Source: Pseudomonadota bacterium | GTDB taxonomy: Bacteria; Pseudomonadota; Gammaproteobacteria; Burkholderiales; Burkholderiaceae_C | Reading direction: 5' to 3' | NCBI GenBank assembly: GCA_018241985.1 | Contig: JAFECV010000015.1 | Location: 1-12,475, forward strand | Length of the DNA: 12,475 nt | Shown here: piece by piece, positions 6,932-12,475 of the stretch | How the letters are laid out: every line of letters starts with the position of its first letter | Position numbering within the stretch: the stretch's first letter is position 1 | Notes under the pieces: model-generated | What the model was told of the DNA's origin: nothing | The model's database searches: none | The model's input: only the letters and a program-made list of their open reading frames with translations | Program-made: the position numbers and the translations under genes

Positions 6932-8281
6932 ATGAATGACGGCACCGTGCCGTTCGACTGCGACGTGTTCGTGATCGGCGGCGGCCCGGCCGGCGCGACC
7001 GTCGCCGCGCTGCTCGCGCGCGCCGGCCGCTCGGTGCTGCTGGCCGAGAAGGCACGCCACCCGCGCTTCCACGTCGGAGAGTCGCTGCTGCCGGCCAATG
7101 CCCCGCTGTTCGACCAGCTCGGCGTACGGGACGCCGTCGAGCGCATCGGCATGCGCAAGCTGGGCGTGCAGTTCGTCTCGCCCGACCACGCGCACACCAC
7201 GCGGCTCGCGTTCGCCGAAGGCTGGGACCCGCTGCTCGACCGGGCCTGGCAGGTGCGGCGCGCCGAACTGGACCGCATTCTGTTCGACCGCGCGCAGCAG
7301 GACGGCGCGCGGACCCTGGAAGGCTGCCGCGTGCGCAGCGTCGCGTTCGACGCGGCCGGGGTCGACATCGAGGCGGACGCCGAAGCCGGATTCGATGCCG
7401 AGAATGCCGAGCGCCGCCGCTGGCGTGCCCGCTACCTGATCGACGCCTCGGGACGCGACACCCTGCTCGCGAACCAGTTCGCGATCAAGCAGAAGAACCC
7501 GCGCCACAACAGCTCGGCGCTGTTCGGCCATTTCGAGCAGGCCGAGCGCGGCAGCGGCGACCGCGAAGGCGACATCACGATCTTCTGGTTCGCGCACGGC
7601 TGGTTCTGGTACATCCCGCTGGCCGACGGTAGCGTCAGCGTGGGCGCGGTGTGCTGGCCGTACTACCTGAAGTCGCGCACGAAGCCGCTGCCCGAATTCT
7701 TCGCCGACACGATCGCACTGAGCCCGCCGCTCGCGCAGCGTCTGGCAAAGGCGCGGCTGATCGACGGCAAGGTGTACGCGACCGGCAACTATGCGTACAG
7801 CGCGAGCCGCTGCACCGGCGAGCGCTACGTGATGCTCGGCGACGCGTTCACCTTCGTCGACCCGGTCTTCTCTTCCGGCGTCTACATGGCGATGCACGGC
7901 GCGTTCGAGGCGGCGGCGCTGATCGCGACCCATCTGGACGAGCCGGCCAAGGCGCCGGCAGCGCGCCGGCGTTTCGAGCAGTACATGCGCCGCGCGCCGC
8001 GCGAGTTCTCCTGGTTCATCTTCCGCATGACGAACCCGGCGATGCGCGGGTTCTTCATGAATCCGCACAACCCGCTCGGCGTGAAGAGCGCGGTCCTTTC
8101 GCTGCTCGCCGGCGACATCCACCGCGGCACGCCGATCTGGGCCTCGCTGGGCGTGTTCAAGGCGCTGTACTACATCGCGTCCGCGCTGCAGCCGCGCCGC
8201 GCCTGGCAGGCCTGGTGGCGCAGGCGCCGCAACATCCAGGGCGCGGGGTCGGTGCCGGGCGAGAACGTGCAGCCGGGTTGA
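6932..8281 (+). CDS. Flavin-dependent halogenase-like oxidoreductase
   Basis: This 449-residue FAD protein belongs to the tryptophan-halogenase-like group of the PHBH-fold flavoenzymes. Visible marks are the dinucleotide motif GGGPAGA (16-22), HVGESLLP (47-54), and RKLGVQF with Lys76 where halogenases carry their catalytic lysine. The halogenase-diagnostic WxWxIP is present as WFWYIP (224-229). A second FAD motif GDAFTFVDPVFSSGVYMA (303-320) is of the type seen in phenol/pyrrole (variant B) halogenases. Such enzymes use reduced FAD, oxygen and chloride or bromide to make hypohalous acid, which reacts through the lysine. The start ATG 6932 has GGGAG 8 bp upstream. No biosynthetic cluster or carrier protein is visible nearby, so the substrate is unknown and a non-halogenating oxidoreductase role remains possible. 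The C-terminal 65 residues are basic and aromatic. Confidence 0.75.
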   Translation: MNDGTVPFDCDVFVIGGGPAGATVAALLARAGRSVLLAEKARHPRFHVGESLLPANAPLFDQLGVRDAVERIGMRKLGVQFVSPDHAHTTRLAFAEGWDPLLDRAWQVRRAELDRILFDRAQQDGARTLEGCRVRSVAFDAAGVDIEADAEAGFDAENAERRRWRARYLIDASGRDTLLANQFAIKQKNPRHNSSALFGHFEQAERGSGDREGDITIFWFAHGWFWYIPLADGSVSVGAVCWPYYLKSRTKPLPEFFADTIALSPPLAQRLAKARLIDGKVYATGNYAYSASRCTGERYVMLGDAFTFVDPVFSSGVYMAMHGAFEAAALIATHLDEPAKAPAARRRFEQYMRRAPREFSWFIFRMTNPAMRGFFMNPHNPLGVKSAVLSLLAGDIHRGTPIWASLGVFKALYYIASALQPRRAWQAWWRRRRNIQGAGSVPGENVQPG

Positions 8282-8302
8282 ACGGATCGGATCGCGGTTG
8301 CT

Positions 8303-9403
8303 TCAGCGCACGCGCGCCGAGCGCAGCCATTGCACGATGCGGCGCAGCAGGCCGGCGAACGCGGCGACCCAGGCGAGCAGCGCGAGCACCAGGAACGCCA
8401 CCGGCAGCGGCCACAGGAAGTCGAGCGCCAGCACGTGCGCCATGTCGTAGCTGCACACCGAGTACATGCCGAGCGGAAACACCGCGCCCCAGTCGAGCGG
8501 GTCGTAGCGGAACGGGAACCGCTTGTACACGTAGCTCCAGACGTCCAGCACGATCATCATCGGCACCCACCAGGTGCCGGTCGCCCAGTAGAACACCATG
8601 AAGCCCATCAGGAACGGCGTCAGCACGCGCAGCATCGGCGCGTCGCCGGCGTTCTCGATCAAGAGCGCGCCGACCAGCGTCGAGATCGCCATCGCGCCCA
8701 TGCTGATCCAGTGCGGCGGCGTCAGGTCCGCCGGCGCGAAGTGGAAGAACGTGTCGCGGTAGAAGATCAGCGACACCATCCAGATGTACTGCATGCCGCC
8801 CCACAGCCACATCGCCAGCGCAAAGAAGTTCAGCGCCAGCCGCCAGGGCTGCGGCGCCTGCGCGGCGAGCAGCGCCCCGACCACCGCGAGCGACTGCGTC
8901 GCCACCACCGCGAGCAGCCAGGCGCCGCTGATGCCCTTGTCCAGCGTCGGCTTCACGTCCTTCACGATCATCGCGGCGAACACGGTGTAGGTCAGCACCA
9001 GCCACAGCACGTAGGCGAGCGCGAGCAGCACGGCGCCGAACCAGAAGCGGTGCGCGAGGATCACGCACTGCGCGCCCAGCACCGCGGTCGCTGCGACCGA
9101 GGTGAAGTAACCCGGGCCGGTCATGTGGTCGACCATGTCGCCGTAGAAGCGCCGCGGGAACACCAGCATGCGCAGCGTGTTCATGCACCACAGCAGCGCC
9201 CAGGCGACGCCGGCGATCCAGAACAGGCCGAGCGCGATCCGCTCCAGGCCATGCTGGTGCGCCGCGAGCGACACGATGCCGGTCGCCATCACCATCGCGA
9301 AATAGGCCGGCGACAGATCGACCAGCCCCGCGAGCACGCCGCCGGCCCCCGCGCGCCGCGCGCGCCGTTCGCTCGCCTCGCCGACGTTCATCGCGAACAC
9401 CAT
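8303..9403 (-). CDS. TehA/SLAC1-family (TDT) anion channel or transporter
   Basis: A 366-residue polytopic membrane protein on the minus strand with about ten hydrophobic segments. It shows the family's first helix SPAYFAMVMATGIVSLAA (31-48), GPGYFTSVAATAVLGAQ (97-112), PPHWISMGAMAISTLVGALL (229-248) and WGAVFPLGMYSVCSYDMA (305-322). The tellurite-resistance/dicarboxylate transporter family includes TehA, the malate permease Mae1 and the plant SLAC1 anion channel, so monovalent anions or small dicarboxylates are the plausible cargo. ATG 9403 gives the longest product; ATG 9391 is an alternative and neither has a clear ribosome-binding site. It converges on the halogenase-like gene with only 21 bp between and diverges from marR across 103 bp that contain the MarR-type site. 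Confidence 0.82.
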   Translation of the reverse strand: MVFAMNVGEASERRARRAGAGGVLAGLVDLSPAYFAMVMATGIVSLAAHQHGLERIALGLFWIAGVAWALLWCMNTLRMLVFPRRFYGDMVDHMTGPGYFTSVAATAVLGAQCVILAHRFWFGAVLLALAYVLWLVLTYTVFAAMIVKDVKPTLDKGISGAWLLAVVATQSLAVVGALLAAQAPQPWRLALNFFALAMWLWGGMQYIWMVSLIFYRDTFFHFAPADLTPPHWISMGAMAISTLVGALLIENAGDAPMLRVLTPFLMGFMVFYWATGTWWVPMMIVLDVWSYVYKRFPFRYDPLDWGAVFPLGMYSVCSYDMAHVLALDFLWPLPVAFLVLALLAWVAAFAGLLRRIVQWLRSARVR

Positions 9404-9424
9404 CGATCGCAGCCCATGGATTTC

Positions 9425-9430
9425 ACTATA
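9425..9430 (-). promoter_or_regulatory. Possible -10 box for the TehA/SLAC1-like gene
   Basis: TATAGT on the minus strand matches the -10 consensus at five of six bases and would start transcription about 15 bp before the ATG at 9403, giving a very short leader. No good -35 lies 16-18 bp upstream. The assignment is tentative. Confidence 0.3.
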
Positions 9431-9466
9431 GACGCCGCGCGCGAACGGTGCCTCGCTTTCGCCGAT

Positions 9467-9486
9467 TTATATCACGATGTTGTATA
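9467..9486. promoter_or_regulatory. MarR-type operator candidate at the marR promoter
   Basis: TTATATCACGATGTTGTATA is an imperfect inverted repeat (ATCAC ... GTTGTATA) that covers the first four bases of the marR -10 box at 9483-9488. Its inverted copy sits in the transport-operon promoter. Placement over its own -10 fits autorepression by the MarR protein; being between divergent genes it could also affect the TehA/SLAC1-like gene. Confidence 0.6.
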
Positions 9487-9488
9487 AT
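9483..9488 (+). promoter_or_regulatory. Perfect -10 box (TATAAT) of the marR-CLC operon
   Basis: TATAAT at 9483-9488 matches consensus exactly in a GC-rich genome. No strong -35 is found 16-18 bp upstream (TTTCGC at 9457-9462 is 20 bp away). Transcription would begin near 9495, within or just before the ribosome-binding site for GTG 9507. This rules out the in-frame ATG at 9477, which lies upstream of the transcript. Confidence 0.6.
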
Positions 9489-9506
9489 TCGCCGAGGAGC
9501 GAGAGT

Positions 9507-9938
9507 GTGATCAACAAGCGGCAGTACGCTACCCTGTCGGAATTCCGGTTTCGGCTGGCCCAGTTTTTGCGATTCAGCGAGGCGGCGGCGCTCGACGCCG
9601 GGATGTCGCCGCTGCAGTACCTGCTGCTGCTGCACCTGCGCGGATATCCGGGGCGCGAATGGGCGACCGTCGGCGAACTAGCGGCGCGGCTGGACGCGAG
9701 CCATCAGGGCACGGTCGGGCTCGTCAAGCGCTGCGAGGCGAACGGCCTGGTCACGAAGCAGCGCAGCACGATGGATGCGCGGCGCGTCGAAATCCACCTG
9801 ACGCCGCGCGGCCGCGCGCTGGTCAAGCGCATCGCGACGCGCCACCTGCGCGAGCTCAATCGCCTCGACGAAATCTTCCGCTCGGTCGGCGCCGCCCACC
9901 GCGAGCGGCTGAACCTGGCCCAGGAGGCAAGCTTATGA
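9507..9938 (+). CDS. MarR-family transcriptional regulator
   Basis: A 143-residue winged helix-turn-helix repressor. It has an N-terminal dimerisation helix (about 9-30), the DNA-reading part WATVGELAARLDASHQGTVGLVKRCEANGLV (52-82), the beta-wing RSTMDARRVEIHLTPRG (86-102, with the family's DxRR), and a long C-terminal dimer helix. MarR proteins usually repress until a small, often aromatic or phenolic ligand releases them from DNA. GTG 9507 is chosen because GAGGAG (9494-9499) lies 7 bp upstream; the in-frame ATG 9477 sits within the operator and -10 box. The stop overlaps the start of the CLC gene (ATGA). Operator-like sites occur at its own promoter and at the transport-operon promoter. 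Its ligand cannot be read from sequence. Confidence 0.88.
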   Translation: MINKRQYATLSEFRFRLAQFLRFSEAAALDAGMSPLQYLLLLHLRGYPGREWATVGELAARLDASHQGTVGLVKRCEANGLVTKQRSTMDARRVEIHLTPRGRALVKRIATRHLRELNRLDEIFRSVGAAHRERLNLAQEASL

Positions 9939-11749
9939 GTTCCAAACCATCGGATCCGGCCGCGACCCCGGAGTGGCGCGACTTCTCCGGAAACGACCGG
10001 TTCCTGATGCTGTCGGCGTTCGCGATCGTGATCGGCATCCTGAGCTCGGTCGGCGCCTACGTGCTGTTCCAGGCGATCCGCTTCTTCACCAACCTGTTCT
10101 TCTATCAGACCTTCTCGTTCGAGTTGCACTCGCCGGCCGACAATCACCTCGGTGCCTGGGTCATCATCGTGCCGGCGATCGGCGGGCTGATCGCGGGGCT
10201 GGCCGCGCGCTTCGGCACCGAGAAGATCCGCGGCCACGGCATTCCCGAGGCGCTCGAGGCGATCCTGTACGGCAAGAGCCGCATGTCGCCCAAGGTCGCG
10301 GTGCTGAAACCCATCGTTTCGGGCATCGTGATCGGCAGCGGCGGCCCGTTCGGCGCCGAAGGGCCGATCATCGTGACCGGCGGCGCGGCTGCTTCGCTGC
10401 TGGCGCAGGCGTTCAGCCTGACCTCGGCCGAGCGCAAGGCATTGCTAGTGGCCGGCGCCTGCGCCGGCATGACCGCGGTGTTCGGCACGCCGGTGGCCGC
10501 GGTGCTGTTCGCGGTCGAGCTGATGCTGTTCGAACTGCGGCCGCGCAGCCTGCTGCCGGTCGCGATCGCCTGCGCGGTGGCCGGGTTCCTGCGGCCGGTG
10601 TGGTACGAAGGCGGGCCGCTGTTTCCGATGACGACCTCGGAGCCGGCGCCGATCGCGATCGTCTCGTCGATCATCGCGGGCCTGGCCTGCGGTGCGCTCT
10701 CGGCCGCGGTGACCCACATGTTCCATTACATCGAGGAACTGTTCGACCGACTGCCGCTGCACTGGATGTGGTTTCCCGCGATCGGCGGCCTGGTCGTCGG
10801 CGTTGGCGGCTACATCCAGCCGCGCGCTTTAGGCGTCGGCTACGACGTGATCGGCGACCTGCTCGCGAACGACCTGTTGCTGGCCACCGCCGCGACCCTG
10901 GTGATCGTCAGGGCCATCATCTGGGCGGTGGCGCTGGGGTCGAACACCTCGGGCGGCACGCTCGCGCCGCTGATGACGATAGGCGCCGGCCTGGGTGTCG
11001 TGATGGGCCGCTGGCTGCCCGGCGGCGACGTGCAGCTCTGGGCGCTGGTGTGTCTGGCCGCGATCATGGCCGGCACGCTGGGGGCGCCGCTGATGGCGAT
11101 CGTGTTCGCGTTCGGGCTGACGCACGACGCGAATGCGTTCCTGCCTGTGCTGCTCGGCTGCATCGTGTCGTATGCGTTCACGGTGATCGTGATGCCGCAC
11201 TCGATCCTGACCGAGAAGATCGCGCGGCGTGGCCGGCGCATCTACCGCGAGTACAGCGTCGACCCGCTCGAGCAGAGCTTCGTCGACGACGTGATGACGC
11301 GCAACGTGAAGGCGATCCCGGCGCAGCTGCCGATCGCCGACGTGCTCGACCAGTTCTTCGGCGGCACGCAGACGCAGCGCGCCTATCCGGTGCAGCAGGC
11401 CGACGGCAGGCTGCTCGCGATGGTGGACCGCAGCACCTTCCTCGACCTCGAACCGCAGACCCTCGCGCAGCCGGTCGCCACGCTGCTCGCAAACCAGAGC
11501 CCGGCGTTCGCGCTGCCGACCGAGACCTGCCGCACGGTCGGGTCGCGCATGGCGGCGGCGGGGCTGGAGCGCTTTCCGGTCATCGAGTCCGCCGAGACGT
11601 TCCAGCTGATCGGCATCGTCAGCCGCAGCGACCTGGTCAAACCCCGAAAGATGATCCACGAGGAAGAGTCGCAGCGCGAGCGCTTCTTTCACCATCCCTG
11701 GGAGAAGCAGGAAGCGCTGCCCGACGCGGAAGACGGCGACGCGCGCTGA
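9935..11749 (+). CDS. CLC-family chloride channel with C-terminal CBS domains
   Basis: A 604-residue membrane protein with a CLC pore (about 25-430) and a cytoplasmic CBS pair (about 450-570). Pore motifs are GHGIPEALEAI (100-110), GSGGPFGAEGP (134-144, with gating Glu142), GTPVAAVLFAVEL (184-196) and GSNTSGGTLAPLM (335-347). By my alignment from memory to E. coli ClcA, the inner proton glutamate (Glu203) is Leu196, the central tyrosine (Tyr445) is probably Leu425 within SILTEKIARRG, and the pore serine is His101. Loss of the proton glutamate points to a passive anion channel rather than a chloride/proton exchanger. CBS domains commonly bind adenine nucleotides and tune gating. The start ATG 9935 has a perfect AGGAGG 7 bp upstream and overlaps the marR stop by 4 bp, so the two genes form one operon. 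Confidence 0.9.
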   Translation: MSSKPSDPAATPEWRDFSGNDRFLMLSAFAIVIGILSSVGAYVLFQAIRFFTNLFFYQTFSFELHSPADNHLGAWVIIVPAIGGLIAGLAARFGTEKIRGHGIPEALEAILYGKSRMSPKVAVLKPIVSGIVIGSGGPFGAEGPIIVTGGAAASLLAQAFSLTSAERKALLVAGACAGMTAVFGTPVAAVLFAVELMLFELRPRSLLPVAIACAVAGFLRPVWYEGGPLFPMTTSEPAPIAIVSSIIAGLACGALSAAVTHMFHYIEELFDRLPLHWMWFPAIGGLVVGVGGYIQPRALGVGYDVIGDLLANDLLLATAATLVIVRAIIWAVALGSNTSGGTLAPLMTIGAGLGVVMGRWLPGGDVQLWALVCLAAIMAGTLGAPLMAIVFAFGLTHDANAFLPVLLGCIVSYAFTVIVMPHSILTEKIARRGRRIYREYSVDPLEQSFVDDVMTRNVKAIPAQLPIADVLDQFFGGTQTQRAYPVQQADGRLLAMVDRSTFLDLEPQTLAQPVATLLANQSPAFALPTETCRTVGSRMAAAGLERFPVIESAETFQLIGIVSRSDLVKPRKMIHEEESQRERFFHHPWEKQEALPDAEDGDAR

Positions 11750-11760
11750 ACCGCCGCCGC

Positions 11761-11784
11761 CCGCGAGGCTTGCTAAGCTCGCGG
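11761..11784 (+). other. Hairpin abutting the dinB start; possible leaderless promoter
   Basis: CCGCGAG (11761-11767) pairs perfectly with CTCGCGG (11778-11784) around a 10-nt loop, ending two bases before the dinB ATG. No T tract follows, so it is not a clear terminator for the CLC gene. Within it TAAGCT (11774-11779) has the TAnnnT form of a -10 box placed 7 bp before ATG, as in leaderless transcripts. No Shine-Dalgarno sequence and no LexA-type box (CTGT-N8-ACAG) are visible. Confidence 0.35.
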
Positions 11785-11786
11785 TC

Positions 11787-12475
11787 ATGAGCGAGCCGCT
11801 GCGCCGCATCGCGCACCTGGACATGGACGCGTTCTACGCGTCGGTCGAACTGCTGCGCTATCCGCAGCTCAAGGGGCTGCCGGTGGTGATCGGCGGCGCC
11901 CGGCGCCGCGTCGATGATGCGATGCAGGACGGCCGTGCGCTCGCCGAGATCCCGCTGGCCGCGTTCCCGCTGCTTCGCGACTACAAGGGCCGCGGCGTCG
12001 CCACGACCGCCACCTACGCGGCGCGCGCCTTCGGCGTCGGCTCGGCGCAGGGGCTGATGAAGGCCGCGCGGCTGTGCCCGCAGGCGATCCTGCTGCCGGC
12101 GGACTTCGACGAGTACCGCCGCTGGTCGCGCCGCTTCAAGGAGACGATCCTGGAGATCGCGCCGCGGATGGAAGACCGCGGCATCGACGAGGTGTACATC
12201 GACTTCACCGAAGTGCCGGGCGGGCAGCGCGAAGGCGGCCGCGTGCTGGCGCGGCTGATCCAGAAAAGCATCTTCGAGCGCACCGGCCTGACCTGCTCGA
12301 TCGGCGTCGCGCCGAACAAGCTGCTCGCGAAGATGGCGAGCGAATTCGACAAGCCGAATGGCATCACGGTGCTGCGCGAGCAGGACCTGCCCACGCGCAT
12401 CTGGCCGCTGCCGTGCCGCAAGATCAACGGCATCGGCCCGAAGGCCGACGAGAAGCTCGCGCAGCTGAACATCCG
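11787..12475 (+). CDS. dinB: DNA polymerase IV (DinB), 3' truncated by window end
   Basis: The frame opens at ATG 11787 and runs 229 codons to the right edge without a stop. This Y-family polymerase carries out error-prone translesion synthesis past damaged bases. Seen in order are the palm motif HLDMDAFYASVEL (10-22, metal ligand Asp12, steric-gate Tyr17), TYAARAFGV (76-84) in the fingers, the second metal site IDEVYID (133-139, Asp134 and Glu135), the TCSIGVAPNKLLAKMASEFDKPNGI core (169-193), and the start of the thumb helix-hairpin-helix INGIGPKA (213-220). Between IGG (35-37) and GVATT (70-74) there are 32 residues where E. coli DinB has about five, an insertion in the fingers. The little-finger domain lies outside the window. 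Catalytic residues are intact. It starts 37 bp after the CLC gene. Confidence 0.92.
   Translation, partial: MSEPLRRIAHLDMDAFYASVELLRYPQLKGLPVVIGGARRRVDDAMQDGRALAEIPLAAFPLLRDYKGRGVATTATYAARAFGVGSAQGLMKAARLCPQAILLPADFDEYRRWSRRFKETILEIAPRMEDRGIDEVYIDFTEVPGGQREGGRVLARLIQKSIFERTGLTCSIGVAPNKLLAKMASEFDKPNGITVLREQDLPTRIWPLPCRKINGIGPKADEKLAQLNI

Noticed and set aside
8282..8302. Shared terminator between the convergent halogenase-like and TehA/SLAC1-like genes
   Set aside because: Only 21 bp separate the stops and I see no stem followed by a T tract in either direction.
11750..11786. LexA/SOS box upstream of dinB
   Set aside because: No CTGT-N8-ACAG or close variant is present in the gap.
1..12475. 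tRNA, rRNA, riboswitch, CRISPR array, insertion sequence or prophage
   Set aside because: Reading both strands, I found no tRNA-like cloverleaf, regularly spaced repeats, transposase motifs or terminal inverted repeats; coding density is high and composition is even.

Overview
The window comes from a high-GC (roughly two-thirds G+C) chromosome that looks like a betaproteobacterium of the order Burkholderiales. The protein types support this (a HAAT-type branched-chain transporter, an FMN alpha-hydroxy-acid dehydrogenase, a GHGIP-type CLC with CBS domains, and a DinB with a fingers insertion). A GC-rich intergenic element at about 1933-2060 also resembles an interspersed sequence I associate with Comamonadaceae-like genomes. 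The genus cannot be fixed from the sequence alone. I see no RNA gene, insertion sequence, phage gene or CRISPR array.

Layout. Positions 1-537 are the tail of an HtrA/Deg protease (two PDZ domains), followed by a clear intrinsic terminator. An AT-richer leader (584-786) with a perfect 16-bp palindrome and a separate 9-bp inverted repeat precedes an L-lactate/alpha-hydroxy-acid dehydrogenase (lldD-like, 787-1932). After a 275-bp gap holding the interspersed element and a promoter comes a transport operon, 2208-6831: periplasmic binding protein (livK-like), two permeases (livH, livM) and one 491-residue protein that fuses the two ATPases normally encoded as livG and livF. A flavin-dependent halogenase-like protein (6932-8281) follows on the same strand. 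Convergent to it is a TehA/SLAC1-type anion channel or transporter (8303-9403, minus strand). This gene is divergent from a MarR regulator (start best placed at GTG 9507), which overlaps by 4 bp a CLC chloride channel with C-terminal CBS domains (9935-11749). The window ends inside dinB (DNA polymerase IV, from 11787).

How it may work together. A 20-bp motif over the -10 box of the marR promoter (9467-9486) recurs in inverted orientation, 17 of 20 identical, inside the promoter of the transport operon (2123-2142). I infer that the MarR protein represses both itself plus the CLC gene and the transporter, so the stretch from 2100 to 11750 may be one regulon: solute uptake, a halogenase-type flavoenzyme and two anion channels. 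The inducing ligand, the transported solute and the halogenase-like substrate are not readable from the sequence. The lldD-like gene has a different operator-like region and may be controlled separately.
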